Shown here: positions 24,343-31,931 of the stretch, piece after piece | Position numbering within the stretch: position 1 is the first letter of the stretch | Layout of the letters: each line of letters opens with the position of its first letter | From: JASFHF01 sp050123375 | GTDB lineage: Bacteria > Pseudomonadota > Gammaproteobacteria > UBA12402 | Assembly (NCBI GenBank): GCA_050123375.1 | Contig: JASFHF010000006.1 | Location: 3,585-67,584 of the forward strand | Direction of reading: 5' to 3' | Length of the DNA stretch: 64,000 nt | The notes under the pieces: generated by a model | Database searches by the model: none | The model's input: the letters and a program-made list of their open reading frames with translations, nothing else | What the model was told of the DNA's origin: nothing | Translations under genes and position numbers: made by a program

Positions 24343-24542
24343 GACATATACCCCTTGTTGCTAGAATTACTCTGATTGTAGCTTATTTTGGCATCTTTTT
24401 TAAGCGTTTTTGATTAACACTATGTTTTTAAAAACCTTTATAAAACAGCGGGTTATATACTTGCTTTGTAACTCCTCAAAAAAATCGGGGTAAAACAAAC
24501 AAAAACAGCCAGGATTCCGGCTTAGCAAGTTGGATTGGATTG

Positions 24543-24570
24543 TATGTATCAACTAATTCGTTGATACATA
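24543..24570. repeat. 11-bp stem hairpin in the 24.34-24.63 kb gap
   Basis: TATGTATCAAC pairs perfectly with GTTGATACATA around a 6-base loop. It lies downstream of the 99-aa gene on the minus strand. No T-tract follows on that strand, so it is not a classical terminator. The remainder of the 24343-24625 gap shows nothing else convincing. Confidence 0.5.
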
Positions 24571-24625
24571 TTGCGTAGGCCCTGTTTCATTTGTCGTTTG
24601 TTAGAGCGGTATTTAAATGTTTCGT

Positions 24626-24925
24626 TTACATTTTTGACTTAATTTGTATTTGCTCACTGTGAGGGGGCTGGTGATTGTTTTGCTGATATTTAAGGTTATC
24701 AAGATCTGTGTTACACTGCTTTAGTATTAAGTTATTTCTGCGCAATAGATTTCTAAATTCTTTTAGTTCCTCTGATATTTCGTTATGATCATACTTCTTA
24801 AGAATGGCACTAATATAATGTACCAAATAGTTAATCGTTTGTTCAATTTCTTTTTTGTTTTTTATTAAAGACTCGCGTTTTTCGTGTATTGATTTAGTAG
24901 TATCATCTGACGATTTGAAATACAT
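24626..24925 (-). CDS. small coiled-coil protein, unknown (99 aa)
   Basis: This short charged protein is predicted helical throughout residues 8-75 (SIHEKRESLIKNKKEIEQ; SEELKEFRNLLRRNN), with a disordered Gln/His-rich end. GAGG precedes the ATG by about 10 bases. It sits between the two paralogous unknown genes on the same strand. Family unknown. Confidence 0.5.
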   Translation of the reverse strand: MYFKSSDDTTKSIHEKRESLIKNKKEIEQTINYLVHYISAILKKYDHNEISEELKEFRNLLRRNNLILKQCNTDLDNLKYQQNNHQPPHSEQIQIKSKM

Positions 24926-25133
24926 TATATTTTACCTCAAAATAGATACTTAATACTTCTGTTTCCATATTTTAGATATGGTGTTTATTCTACTGGTTAT
25001 AATCTTATTGTCAATGGATTTTTTGGTAACTCAATAAATGAAGGAGAAATTGCGTGCTATAATATAGTAGATATAATATAAGCTCTTATTGAACTGGAGA
25101 AATTTATGTTTTTTATTAAGTTATTCCTAGTTT

Positions 25134-27548
25134 TTAAGGTTTTACATTTTTTGGTATCATGCTATTGTCTTCACATTTATTTTTTGGGTGCTTTTTAGAT
25201 TTAGGGGTGGCTATTGTAATTATCTCCGTTTTAGGATTTTTCTTAAGTTTGTTCTCCATTTTCTTAGTCCGTTTCTTAATTTTTTTGATTGTTTTCTTTA
25301 TATCTATTTTGGTGGTTTTTTTCTTTTGAGCTTCATGGTTTAATTGGTCAAAAATTGTTTTAGTATTTGTTGAATTTTGTCTTTTTTCTTTGTTTAAACT
25401 AAATTTATTCAGCAGTGTGTTGATCTCGTTTAAAATATTATAATATTCGTTGTTGGGTTTGTTTTTCACACTCTTAATAGCGTCATCGATTATTTTACTA
25501 AATTTAGCGAAGCCATTTTTGTCATCGGTATTTTGGTATTTAAATACGCTATTAGAGAAGATGCTAATTTCGAGGCGGTCAATTTTTGTAATAAGGTTCA
25601 TTATTTGCTTTTTTTCATTTTTATTTTTTGAGGCATGTCTGTATTTTTCAAGCTTATTTATTGAAAAATTGATAATCCACTTTATGTGGTTTTTAGGAGT
25701 ATTATTTTGTAATGGTTGTTCTTTATTAAGTGTCAAAATTGCATCATAATAGTTTTTTAAACTACTTCCCAAGCAAGAAAAATATATTTTGTCAAACACA
25801 TAATTTACATTATTTGCATTTTCTACATTTTCGAATCCTTCCGTGATACTGTTTAAATACTGTGTTTCTACTTCGATTAATTCTTTTAATTGTGATTGTG
25901 GGCAGTGTTTAAATAATAGTGATTTAGATTTATTTAAAATGTTACGATATTTGCTGGGTTTGTTTTTCCAATTTTCCACATGTTTGTTAAAGTCTGTTTC
26001 TATCGATTTTGTAATAGCGTTGTTAATTATTCTAAGCAAATCAACATGCGTTTTTATGGGTTCATTATTTTCAGAGGGTTTAAGATTTTTTAATAATTGC
26101 TGAGCTTGTTGTTCTCTTTCTTTTCTAGATTTTGTCTTAAAAAATCTTGCTAAGAACGACCCGCGTTTGTATTTGTTAATTTTGCTAATTGTTAAGTTTG
26201 CAATCATATCAAGTGGATATACCCATTCTATCTTCTTGAGAAGTTTTTTTACATTATTGTTGTAAGTTAGGGCTTTACATTTACCGCGCAGCTTGTTAAG
26301 TGTTACACGTATTTGGTTAGATATATTTGGTGTATTTTTTTTCTTTGTTTTACTTTTTGTGTTCTTGTTCTTACCTTTTTGCTCTATGTTATTTTTTGTT
26401 CTCCTGATTTCTTTTCTAATTATATCTAGTGTTTCGTTAATTGTTTTTTTATTATTTTCTTTGGTTTGTTCTATCGAGGATTTCAGCAGCCATTTTGTGA
26501 AAAGGTATTTTTTAGATTTATAGAGTTCATAATTTTCTTTAAGCTTGTTCATTACTTGATTAAGCTTGAGTAAGGCACGATAGCGTCTTATCAGTGGTGT
26601 TTTATTGATGTTCTTAATAGCTTCTGATATATCAGTGTAGATTGTTTTTGATGTGATTTCAGCTTTCTTAAGTATTAAGTGTGGATTGCCGTCTTCTTGC
26701 TCATATTTGATTTTTCCTAGGCATGGCATAGTTTTGATTTTATTTTCCAATGTATGTGGTAATTGCATATATGAGGTTATATCTCCTTGCAGTTCAATCA
26801 TATTATCGTGTATTGTGATTTTTCTTTCCATTTTGTTGAAAGAGAAGGGGCAATTTTTTTTACCACTATCGATTGTCTCTATGACAATATCTGTTGCAGC
26901 GGAGGAAAGTATTAGCTGGTCATAATTTTTGATGAAATTTAACAGAGTTATGTATTTTTTATCTGTTATTTTGCTCAAAAAAATCACATAATAATATAGA
27001 TGGTCATTGTTTTTTTTGTTTAGTTTATTTTTAAACTTATATTTTCCTATAATTTTTTTAATTGTATTGATCTCTTTATTTATCTTTTTTATACCTTGTG
27101 CCTTTAAAAAAAGCTTAATAAGCTCTATATGATGATGATATTTTTTATGCTTTTCATTTTCACCAACTTTTTTTCCTTGTATTTCATTTTTGTATTCATT
27201 TTCAAACGTCTTCAGATTTATGGGTTTGTTTATTTTGAGAAATTCATGTGCCGTCTCATAAAGTTTGGTTACCCCTTGGGTTGCGTCCTTATCGAATCCT
27301 AAAAATTTTACACTAGGGTTTTTATTTATAACTAGGTTCGTCTTGCGTCTAATATCTTTTAATATTTGTTCTATGGCATTTTCAATCGTGTCATTTTTTT
27401 CATTCGTATATTTTGAAATGTAGCCCCATTCTTTTGTGAATTGTACAAATTTATATGGGTGATATTTCTCATCACGCAGATTTATTTTATATTTTAGATC
27501 TACTTCGTCTTTTTTTATATTGAGTTTTTTCTTCTTGCCTTCGAGCAT
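25134..27548 (-). CDS. large Lys/Asn-rich protein of a duplicated family, unknown (804 aa)
   Basis: The 804-aa basic helical protein has no signal peptide or membrane segments. Residues about 40-200 and 330-445 align by eye with the 462-aa paralogue downstream. The remaining C-terminal 350 residues repeat similar motifs: NNAITKSIETDFNKHVENWK and SKIIDDAIKSVKNKPNNEYY look like diverged copies of the same helical unit, each followed by a serine/cysteine-poor helix pair. The C-terminus is Lys/Pro-rich. The ribosome-binding site is weak. A function in host interaction is conceivable given the F-box protein elsewhere, but this is speculation. Confidence 0.65.
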   Translation of the reverse strand: MLEGKKKKLNIKKDEVDLKYKINLRDEKYHPYKFVQFTKEWGYISKYTNEKNDTIENAIEQILKDIRRKTNLVINKNPSVKFLGFDKDATQGVTKLYETAHEFLKINKPINLKTFENEYKNEIQGKKVGENEKHKKYHHHIELIKLFLKAQGIKKINKEINTIKKIIGKYKFKNKLNKKNNDHLYYYVIFLSKITDKKYITLLNFIKNYDQLILSSAATDIVIETIDSGKKNCPFSFNKMERKITIHDNMIELQGDITSYMQLPHTLENKIKTMPCLGKIKYEQEDGNPHLILKKAEITSKTIYTDISEAIKNINKTPLIRRYRALLKLNQVMNKLKENYELYKSKKYLFTKWLLKSSIEQTKENNKKTINETLDIIRKEIRRTKNNIEQKGKNKNTKSKTKKKNTPNISNQIRVTLNKLRGKCKALTYNNNVKKLLKKIEWVYPLDMIANLTISKINKYKRGSFLARFFKTKSRKEREQQAQQLLKNLKPSENNEPIKTHVDLLRIINNAITKSIETDFNKHVENWKNKPSKYRNILNKSKSLLFKHCPQSQLKELIEVETQYLNSITEGFENVENANNVNYVFDKIYFSCLGSSLKNYYDAILTLNKEQPLQNNTPKNHIKWIINFSINKLEKYRHASKNKNEKKQIMNLITKIDRLEISIFSNSVFKYQNTDDKNGFAKFSKIIDDAIKSVKNKPNNEYYNILNEINTLLNKFSLNKEKRQNSTNTKTIFDQLNHEAQKKKTTKIDIKKTIKKIKKRTKKMENKLKKNPKTEIITIATPKSKKHPKNKCEDNSMIPKNVKP

Positions 27549-27784
27549 AGTATATTTCTCTTATGAATTTTTTATGTCCTTCGGACAGTTTTTAATCAGT
27601 TATAACCCTCTGTTTTTCCATGGTTTTTAATTTATGCTCCTACATGAGAAATATCTGAAACCTCATATAGTAAATATAGTACAAAATGAGAGAATTGGCC
27701 AGAAAAATGTGCAAAAAAAGCACAATAAAACATATAGATAGGATGGTTTTTGAAAAAACGTCTTATTGCGTATTGCGAAAGGCG

Positions 27785-28030
27785 TTACGTTATTTTATTT
27801 ATCTTTGAGGTTTTGTCGCGGTTACACCAACAAAAAATTGCGCCGGTGATAAACATCACAGTACCCCAAAGCATATTAGGATGCATTGATGCCAGAGCGG
27901 TATGAAATGGCTGATTGGTGACCCAATGCAATATTCCTACGCCGCCAATTAATACTCCATAAATCAAGAGAATATAGCCAATGAATGTCCATATTTTGGC
28001 GTTAGAACAGGTGCTATTACTTTGTGTCAT
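27785..28030 (-). CDS. small two-helix membrane protein (81 aa)
   Basis: The 81-aa protein has two hydrophobic segments (about 12-35 and 52-68) with a short loop containing HWVTNQPFHTALASMHP, and a basic C-terminus. GGGGG lies 7 bases before the ATG. It follows the SSS symporter gene by 106 bases on the same strand and may be an accessory protein of it. A truncated duplicate exists at 24250-24342. No family recognised. Confidence 0.7.
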   Translation of the reverse strand: MTQSNSTCSNAKIWTFIGYILLIYGVLIGGVGILHWVTNQPFHTALASMHPNMLWGTVMFITGAIFCWCNRDKTSKINKIT

Positions 28031-28136
28031 AATTTACCCCCTTTTGGTTAATTATAGCAAATTGAAGAAACTTTGACTACTGCCATGCCCCAATAAAAAT
28101 CATTATAAAACAACTGGTTATGTTGTAATTTCTGTT

Positions 28137-29777
28137 TTACCAATAAATAATGTTCAAAACGATTAAAATAATTAGTGCAATTGTTGCCCAAAATGCAGGA
28201 CGTTTATATAACGGTAAATTTTTATAATTTGGGAACATTTTTTTGTTACACACCAGACCAGTTAAATTTTCTTCTCGCGGCGGTGAGGTGAGATAACTAA
28301 TAATAATGGTAAGTCCAAAAGTAATTATCCATACCCAAATTGCCCGCCAAAAGTTAACTGCCATTGGACTGGCGTTGGGGTCGAATGCGACTACTGCAGC
28401 AGATAATAATTTATAGCGGACTAACAAAAATAAAGTGGCGGAAGTTACCATGCCAACTAGTAATCCCCAAAATGCGCCGGCGCCGTTAATACGTTTCCAA
28501 AACATGCCCAATAAAATCGTAGCAAATAAAGGAGCATTGACGATCGTAAATAATGCCTGCATATATTCCATAATTGACGGCATGCTCATTGCCCAATAAG
28601 CAGTTAAAATGCTGATTAAAATTCCTAAAATTGTAACGATTTTGCCGACGGTTACATAATGTTTGTCGCTGGCGTTTTTCACAATATAATGACGGTATAA
28701 ATCATAAGTAAATACAGTATTAAATGCGCTTACATTACCGGCTTGTCCCGACATGAAACCAGCAAGCAGCGCGGTTACACCTAAGCCTAATAAACCAGTT
28801 GGATAATAATGATGTAATAATACTAAAAGCGCATCATCAGGTTTTTTTAAAGGGGGAATTTGATTTGAACTAACTAATGCTAACGCTACCAATCCTGCGC
28901 CAATAACAATGAATGGTAATGCCATTTTAAAAAATGAAGCAATCATTGGAGTCATTTGCGCGGAGCGTAAATCTTTGGCTGAAAAAGTGCGTTGAACTAC
29001 TAGAAAATCAGTGGTCCAATATCCAAAGCCTAATACGAAGCCAAGACCCGCAACAATACCGAACCAATTGATTAACATTGGATTTGATGTAGCGGTTGCA
29101 GTGTTTTTCCATAAATGTAAATAACTGGATGCGATATGTGCTTTGATTGCCGCAATACTGCCAAAATCAGCTAATCCCATGAAAACTGCTAATAATAAAC
29201 CAAACCAGATTAGAAAAAACTGCAGTACTTCGGAATAAATTGCTGAACCTAATCCGCCTAACACAATGTAACATCCGATAGTTAAAGAGGAAACCCACAT
29301 ACAAATGTGCATGTTCCATCCAACGAAAGCATTTAATACCAATGCCATTGCATATAAATTAATTCCGGAAACCAGCAAAGTCATAACAGCAAAACCAATT
29401 GCGTTTAAAGTGCGGGTTTTTTCGTTAAAGCGTAGTTCTAAATACCCAGGAACCGAATGAATTCGGCTGGAGTAATAAAAAGGCATCATAAAGATGCCTA
29501 AAAATAACATAGCGGGAATTGCTCCGATCAGATAAAAGTGAGCAGTTAAAACGCCGTATTTATAAGATTGACCAGACATACCAAGTAATTCTAATGCGCC
29601 CATATTTGCGCTAAGAAAAGCAAGGCCGGCAAGCCAGGCGGAATTTTTACGTCCGGCCAGGAAAAAGTCTTTGCTTGATTTGACTTGTTTTTTAAGATGA
29701 AAACCAATGCCAAGGACGAAAACAAAATAAATAATAATGATCAGCCAATCGATAATTCCAAGATGAGCAATAGCCAT
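28137..29777 (-). CDS. sodium:solute symporter (SSS family, SGLT-like)
   Basis: This 546-aa inner-membrane protein has about 13-14 hydrophobic segments and the SSS hallmarks: LAGRKNSAWLAGLAFLSANM near residues 40-59, RIHSVPGYLELRF near 105-117, GGLGSAIYSEVLQFFLIWFG near 174-193 and FGYWTTDFLVVQRTF near 251-265. AAGGAAA precedes the ATG. SGLT-type members transport sugars with Na+. The galT-galK genes downstream on the same strand, past the duplicated block, make galactose or glucose uptake a reasonable guess. The substrate cannot be fixed from sequence alone. Confidence 0.9.
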   Translation of the reverse strand: MAIAHLGIIDWLIIIIYFVFVLGIGFHLKKQVKSSKDFFLAGRKNSAWLAGLAFLSANMGALELLGMSGQSYKYGVLTAHFYLIGAIPAMLFLGIFMMPFYYSSRIHSVPGYLELRFNEKTRTLNAIGFAVMTLLVSGINLYAMALVLNAFVGWNMHICMWVSSLTIGCYIVLGGLGSAIYSEVLQFFLIWFGLLLAVFMGLADFGSIAAIKAHIASSYLHLWKNTATATSNPMLINWFGIVAGLGFVLGFGYWTTDFLVVQRTFSAKDLRSAQMTPMIASFFKMALPFIVIGAGLVALALVSSNQIPPLKKPDDALLVLLHHYYPTGLLGLGVTALLAGFMSGQAGNVSAFNTVFTYDLYRHYIVKNASDKHYVTVGKIVTILGILISILTAYWAMSMPSIMEYMQALFTIVNAPLFATILLGMFWKRINGAGAFWGLLVGMVTSATLFLLVRYKLLSAAVVAFDPNASPMAVNFWRAIWVWIITFGLTIIISYLTSPPREENLTGLVCNKKMFPNYKNLPLYKRPAFWATIALIILIVLNIIYW

Positions 29778-29823
29778 TATGAATTTCCTTTTGGTTTGGA
29801 TGAGTATCGGATTATATGAAATT

Positions 29824-30375
29824 TTACGGGAAAATACTAGTTAGTTTATTATTTTGAAAAATTAGTGTGGTTGTTGGCATGTATGTGTTTGACTGATAAG
29901 TCAAAGTTGTTTGGATATTGCTGCGGTTTTGTGGAAGTTTAATGGTTAAATATTGAATTGAATTTGGCATCCAGCAGCGATTAACTACCATGAAACTTGA
30001 GTCTCCAATTTTTATAGGTTGGTTGTATAAACACGCTGTGGTTTGTTGCAATGATTTATTTTTGAGTAAAATTTGAACTAATTTATCATTTTTATCGAAA
30101 TCGAAGGTTAATATACCTTTATCTGGGGATAGTTGATATTCAGTATAGGGATTTTTTGGTGTTGCGTTATAAGTCCATCTGGTTACTTTGATAGTGTTTG
30201 TTGCTTGAGATATTTTAGTGGCAGAAGTAATAGGCTCACCGCACATTTGTTTAACGTGCGTAATAGAGTCACCTAAATAAATATAATTATTAGTTTTATC
30301 GCAAAAGTAATAGTTAGCTGCATGAGCAGAAGAAAAAGAGCATAAAATAATTGTAAGTGGTATAATCTTTCGCAT
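29824..30375 (-). CDS. secreted DUF2845-type protein
   Basis: From the ATG at 30375 it is 183 aa with a Sec signal peptide (MRKIIPLTIILCSFSSAHAA). The mature part has two similar halves with Cys pairs: YLGDSITHVKQMCGEPITS, then IKIGDSSFMVVNRCWMPNSI, each resembling the DUF2845 G(D/S)....V...CG.P signature. Its location is probably periplasmic. A GTG start at 30402 would begin inside the neighbouring family A repeat and is rejected because it would spoil the signal peptide. Function unknown. Confidence 0.75.
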   Translation of the reverse strand: MRKIIPLTIILCSFSSAHAANYYFCDKTNNYIYLGDSITHVKQMCGEPITSATKISQATNTIKVTRWTYNATPKNPYTEYQLSPDKGILTFDFDKNDKLVQILLKNKSLQQTTACLYNQPIKIGDSSFMVVNRCWMPNSIQYLTIKLPQNRSNIQTTLTYQSNTYMPTTTLIFQNNKLTSIFP

Positions 30376-30384
30376 AAGTTTATT

Positions 30385-30543
30385 GGGGAGTCGGAGCTTC
30401 ACTCATGGTTACGGGATAATTAGTTAGTTTATTTAAGGGTCGGAGCTTTACATGATTACAAAGCAACAAGCAGGGCATTGTAATTATGTAAAGCTCACGA
30501 CCCGACAACTTTGTTTTTCGTAATCGTGTGAAGCTCCGACCCC
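30385..30543. repeat. nested family A elements upstream of nudF
   Basis: The outer arms GGGGAGTCGGAGCTTCACTC (from 30385) and GTGTGAAGCTCCGACCCC (to 30543) enclose a complete 67-bp copy at 30437-30503. This fills the divergent gap between the DUF2845 gene and nudF, so both promoters must lie in or beside repeat DNA. Confidence 0.88.
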
Positions 30544-30568
30544 ATTAATTAATTTTGGAGTAAGTCTA

Positions 30569-31198
30569 ATGAAAAAGCAAGTTGTGCGTGCCATGCAGCG
30601 TGATTCAGATGTCGAAATTATATCACACGAAATTCCATTTCAAGGGTATTTTAGGGTAGAAAAATATAAGCTGCGTCATAAATTATTTGCGGGAAATTGG
30701 GGTCAGCCAATGGAGCGTGAAGTATTTGAGCGAGGACATGCAGCAGCGGTTTTACCTTATGATCCCAAGTTAAACAAAGTAGTTTTAATTGAGCAATTTC
30801 GTATTGGCGCTTTGCGGGATGAATGTAGTCCGTGGTTGTTAGAGGTTGTTGCTGGTGTTATTGATCATGGTGAAACGCCTACTGAAGTTTGCAGAAGAGA
30901 AGCGGAAGAAGAAGCAGGATTAAAAATATTGGAATTAATACCAATTTCGCATTATTGGGTTAGCCCAGGTGGTTGTACTGAGTCTATGGATCTTTTTTGC
31001 GGAAAGGTTGATGCGAGTCAAGCCGGTGGCATCCATGGTTTGGATCATGAGAATGAGGATATTAAAGTCCATGTTTTTGATATTCAGGATGCTTTTGAGA
31101 TGGTGCGTTCGGGAAAAATAAATAATCAGCCAGCGATTATAGCGTTGCAATGGTTAGAGCTTATGCTAATAAAAAATTCAGAGTTACTCGGGACGTGA
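30569..31198 (+). CDS. nudF: ADP-ribose pyrophosphatase (Nudix hydrolase, NudF)
   Basis: This cytoplasmic Nudix enzyme converts ADP-ribose to AMP and ribose-5-phosphate. The Nudix box is intact (GVIDHGETPTEVCRREAEEE then AGL, near residues 98-120), followed by the family-typical YWVSPGGCTESMDLFCGKVD. It is 209 aa, as in E. coli NudF. GGAG is 9 bases before the ATG. The last codons and the TGA stop (GGGACGTGA) coincide with the left arm of a family A repeat starting at 31190, so the C-terminus (LLGT) is partly repeat-derived. Confidence 0.94.
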   Translation: MKKQVVRAMQRDSDVEIISHEIPFQGYFRVEKYKLRHKLFAGNWGQPMEREVFERGHAAAVLPYDPKLNKVVLIEQFRIGALRDECSPWLLEVVAGVIDHGETPTEVCRREAEEEAGLKILELIPISHYWVSPGGCTESMDLFCGKVDASQAGGIHGLDHENEDIKVHVFDIQDAFEMVRSGKINNQPAIIALQWLELMLIKNSELLGT

Positions 31199-31422
31199 GC
31201 TTTACATAGTTATGGGATAATTAGTTAGTTTTTGCAAGGGACGGAGCTTTACATGATTACAAAGCAACAAGCATGGCCTTGTAATTATGTAAAGCTCACG
31301 TCCCGACTACTTCATGCTTTGTAATCATGTAAAGCTCACGTCCCGACTACTTCATGCTTGTAATCATGTAAAGCTCACGTCCCGACTACTTCATGCTTTG
31401 TAATCATGTAAAGCTCCGTCCC
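31190..31422. repeat. family A repeat with triplicated right arm
   Basis: A left arm GGGACGTGAGCTTTACATAG starts at 31190 and a complete copy spans 31238-31304. Then the right half (GACTACTTCATGC to ACGTCCC) is repeated in tandem at 31305-31344, 31345-31383 and 31384-31422 with a period of about 40. These fill the gap between nudF and the histone-like gene. Confidence 0.9.
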
Positions 31423-31451
31423 CCTGAGATATTATGAAAGAACTGAGATAT

Positions 31452-31481
31452 AAAAAAAAGCCGGTCGATATGACCGGCTTT
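31452..31481 (-). terminator. intrinsic terminator of the histone-like gene
   Basis: AAAGCCGGTC pairs with GACCGGCTTT (31457-31481) around a 5-base loop. On the minus strand it is followed by an eight-base T run. It lies 18 bases beyond the stop of the histone-like gene, in the right place for rho-independent termination. On the plus strand only a short T run follows. Confidence 0.88.
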
Positions 31482-31498
31482 ATATCATAAAATAAAGA

Positions 31499-31777
31499 TT
31501 ATTTCTTTGTTTTACGACGACGTTTTACACGTCTTTTTGGAGCTTTTTTTGCTACTTTTCTTTTCGTAGCTTTTCTTTTAGTAGTTTTTCTCTTGGTAGT
31601 TTTTCTTTTAGTAGCTTTTCTCTTCGTTGCTTTTCTTTTTTTAGCAACTCTCTTTTTAGGTTTGCTAGCTTTTTTGATTCTCTTTTCAAGAGATTTTACT
31701 TTTGCTTTGGCTTTTTTAAGCTGAGTTTTCAGCTTTTTAACCGCCATACTATGTTTAGTTTTTTTGGCTTTTGGCAT
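31499..31777 (-). CDS. histone H1-like DNA-binding protein
   Basis: This 92-aa, extremely Lys/Arg-rich protein has an N-terminal helix (AVKKLKTQLKKAKAKVKSLE, about 12-31) and then a tail of five-residue repeats of the type ATKRK/TTKRK (about 49-75) ending in RRVKRRRKTKK. This is the layout of bacterial H1-like proteins such as chlamydial HctB and the Coxiella H1 homologue, which compact DNA in developmental or stationary forms. It has its own ribosome-binding site (GGAGAA) and intrinsic terminator, so it is monocistronic. The exact family cannot be fixed because low-complexity tails converge. Confidence 0.82.
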   Translation of the reverse strand: MPKAKKTKHSMAVKKLKTQLKKAKAKVKSLEKRIKKASKPKKRVAKKRKATKRKATKRKTTKRKTTKRKATKRKVAKKAPKRRVKRRRKTKK

Positions 31778-31931
31778 AACTCATTCTCCATGTTGGTTGA
31801 TATAAAAATTTGCATTTTTCAATGCAAGTGATCGGGCATTTCGCAACCGTCAATTTTAATTATACATTGATTATGATGGATATCAATTCTTTATTTTTAT
31901 TTTTTTCAATTTTTTCAAGGAATTGGTAATT

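Noticed and set aside
31305..31422. Possible CRISPR-like 40-bp repeats
   Set aside because: The units are directly adjacent without spacers and are arms of the family A palindrome.
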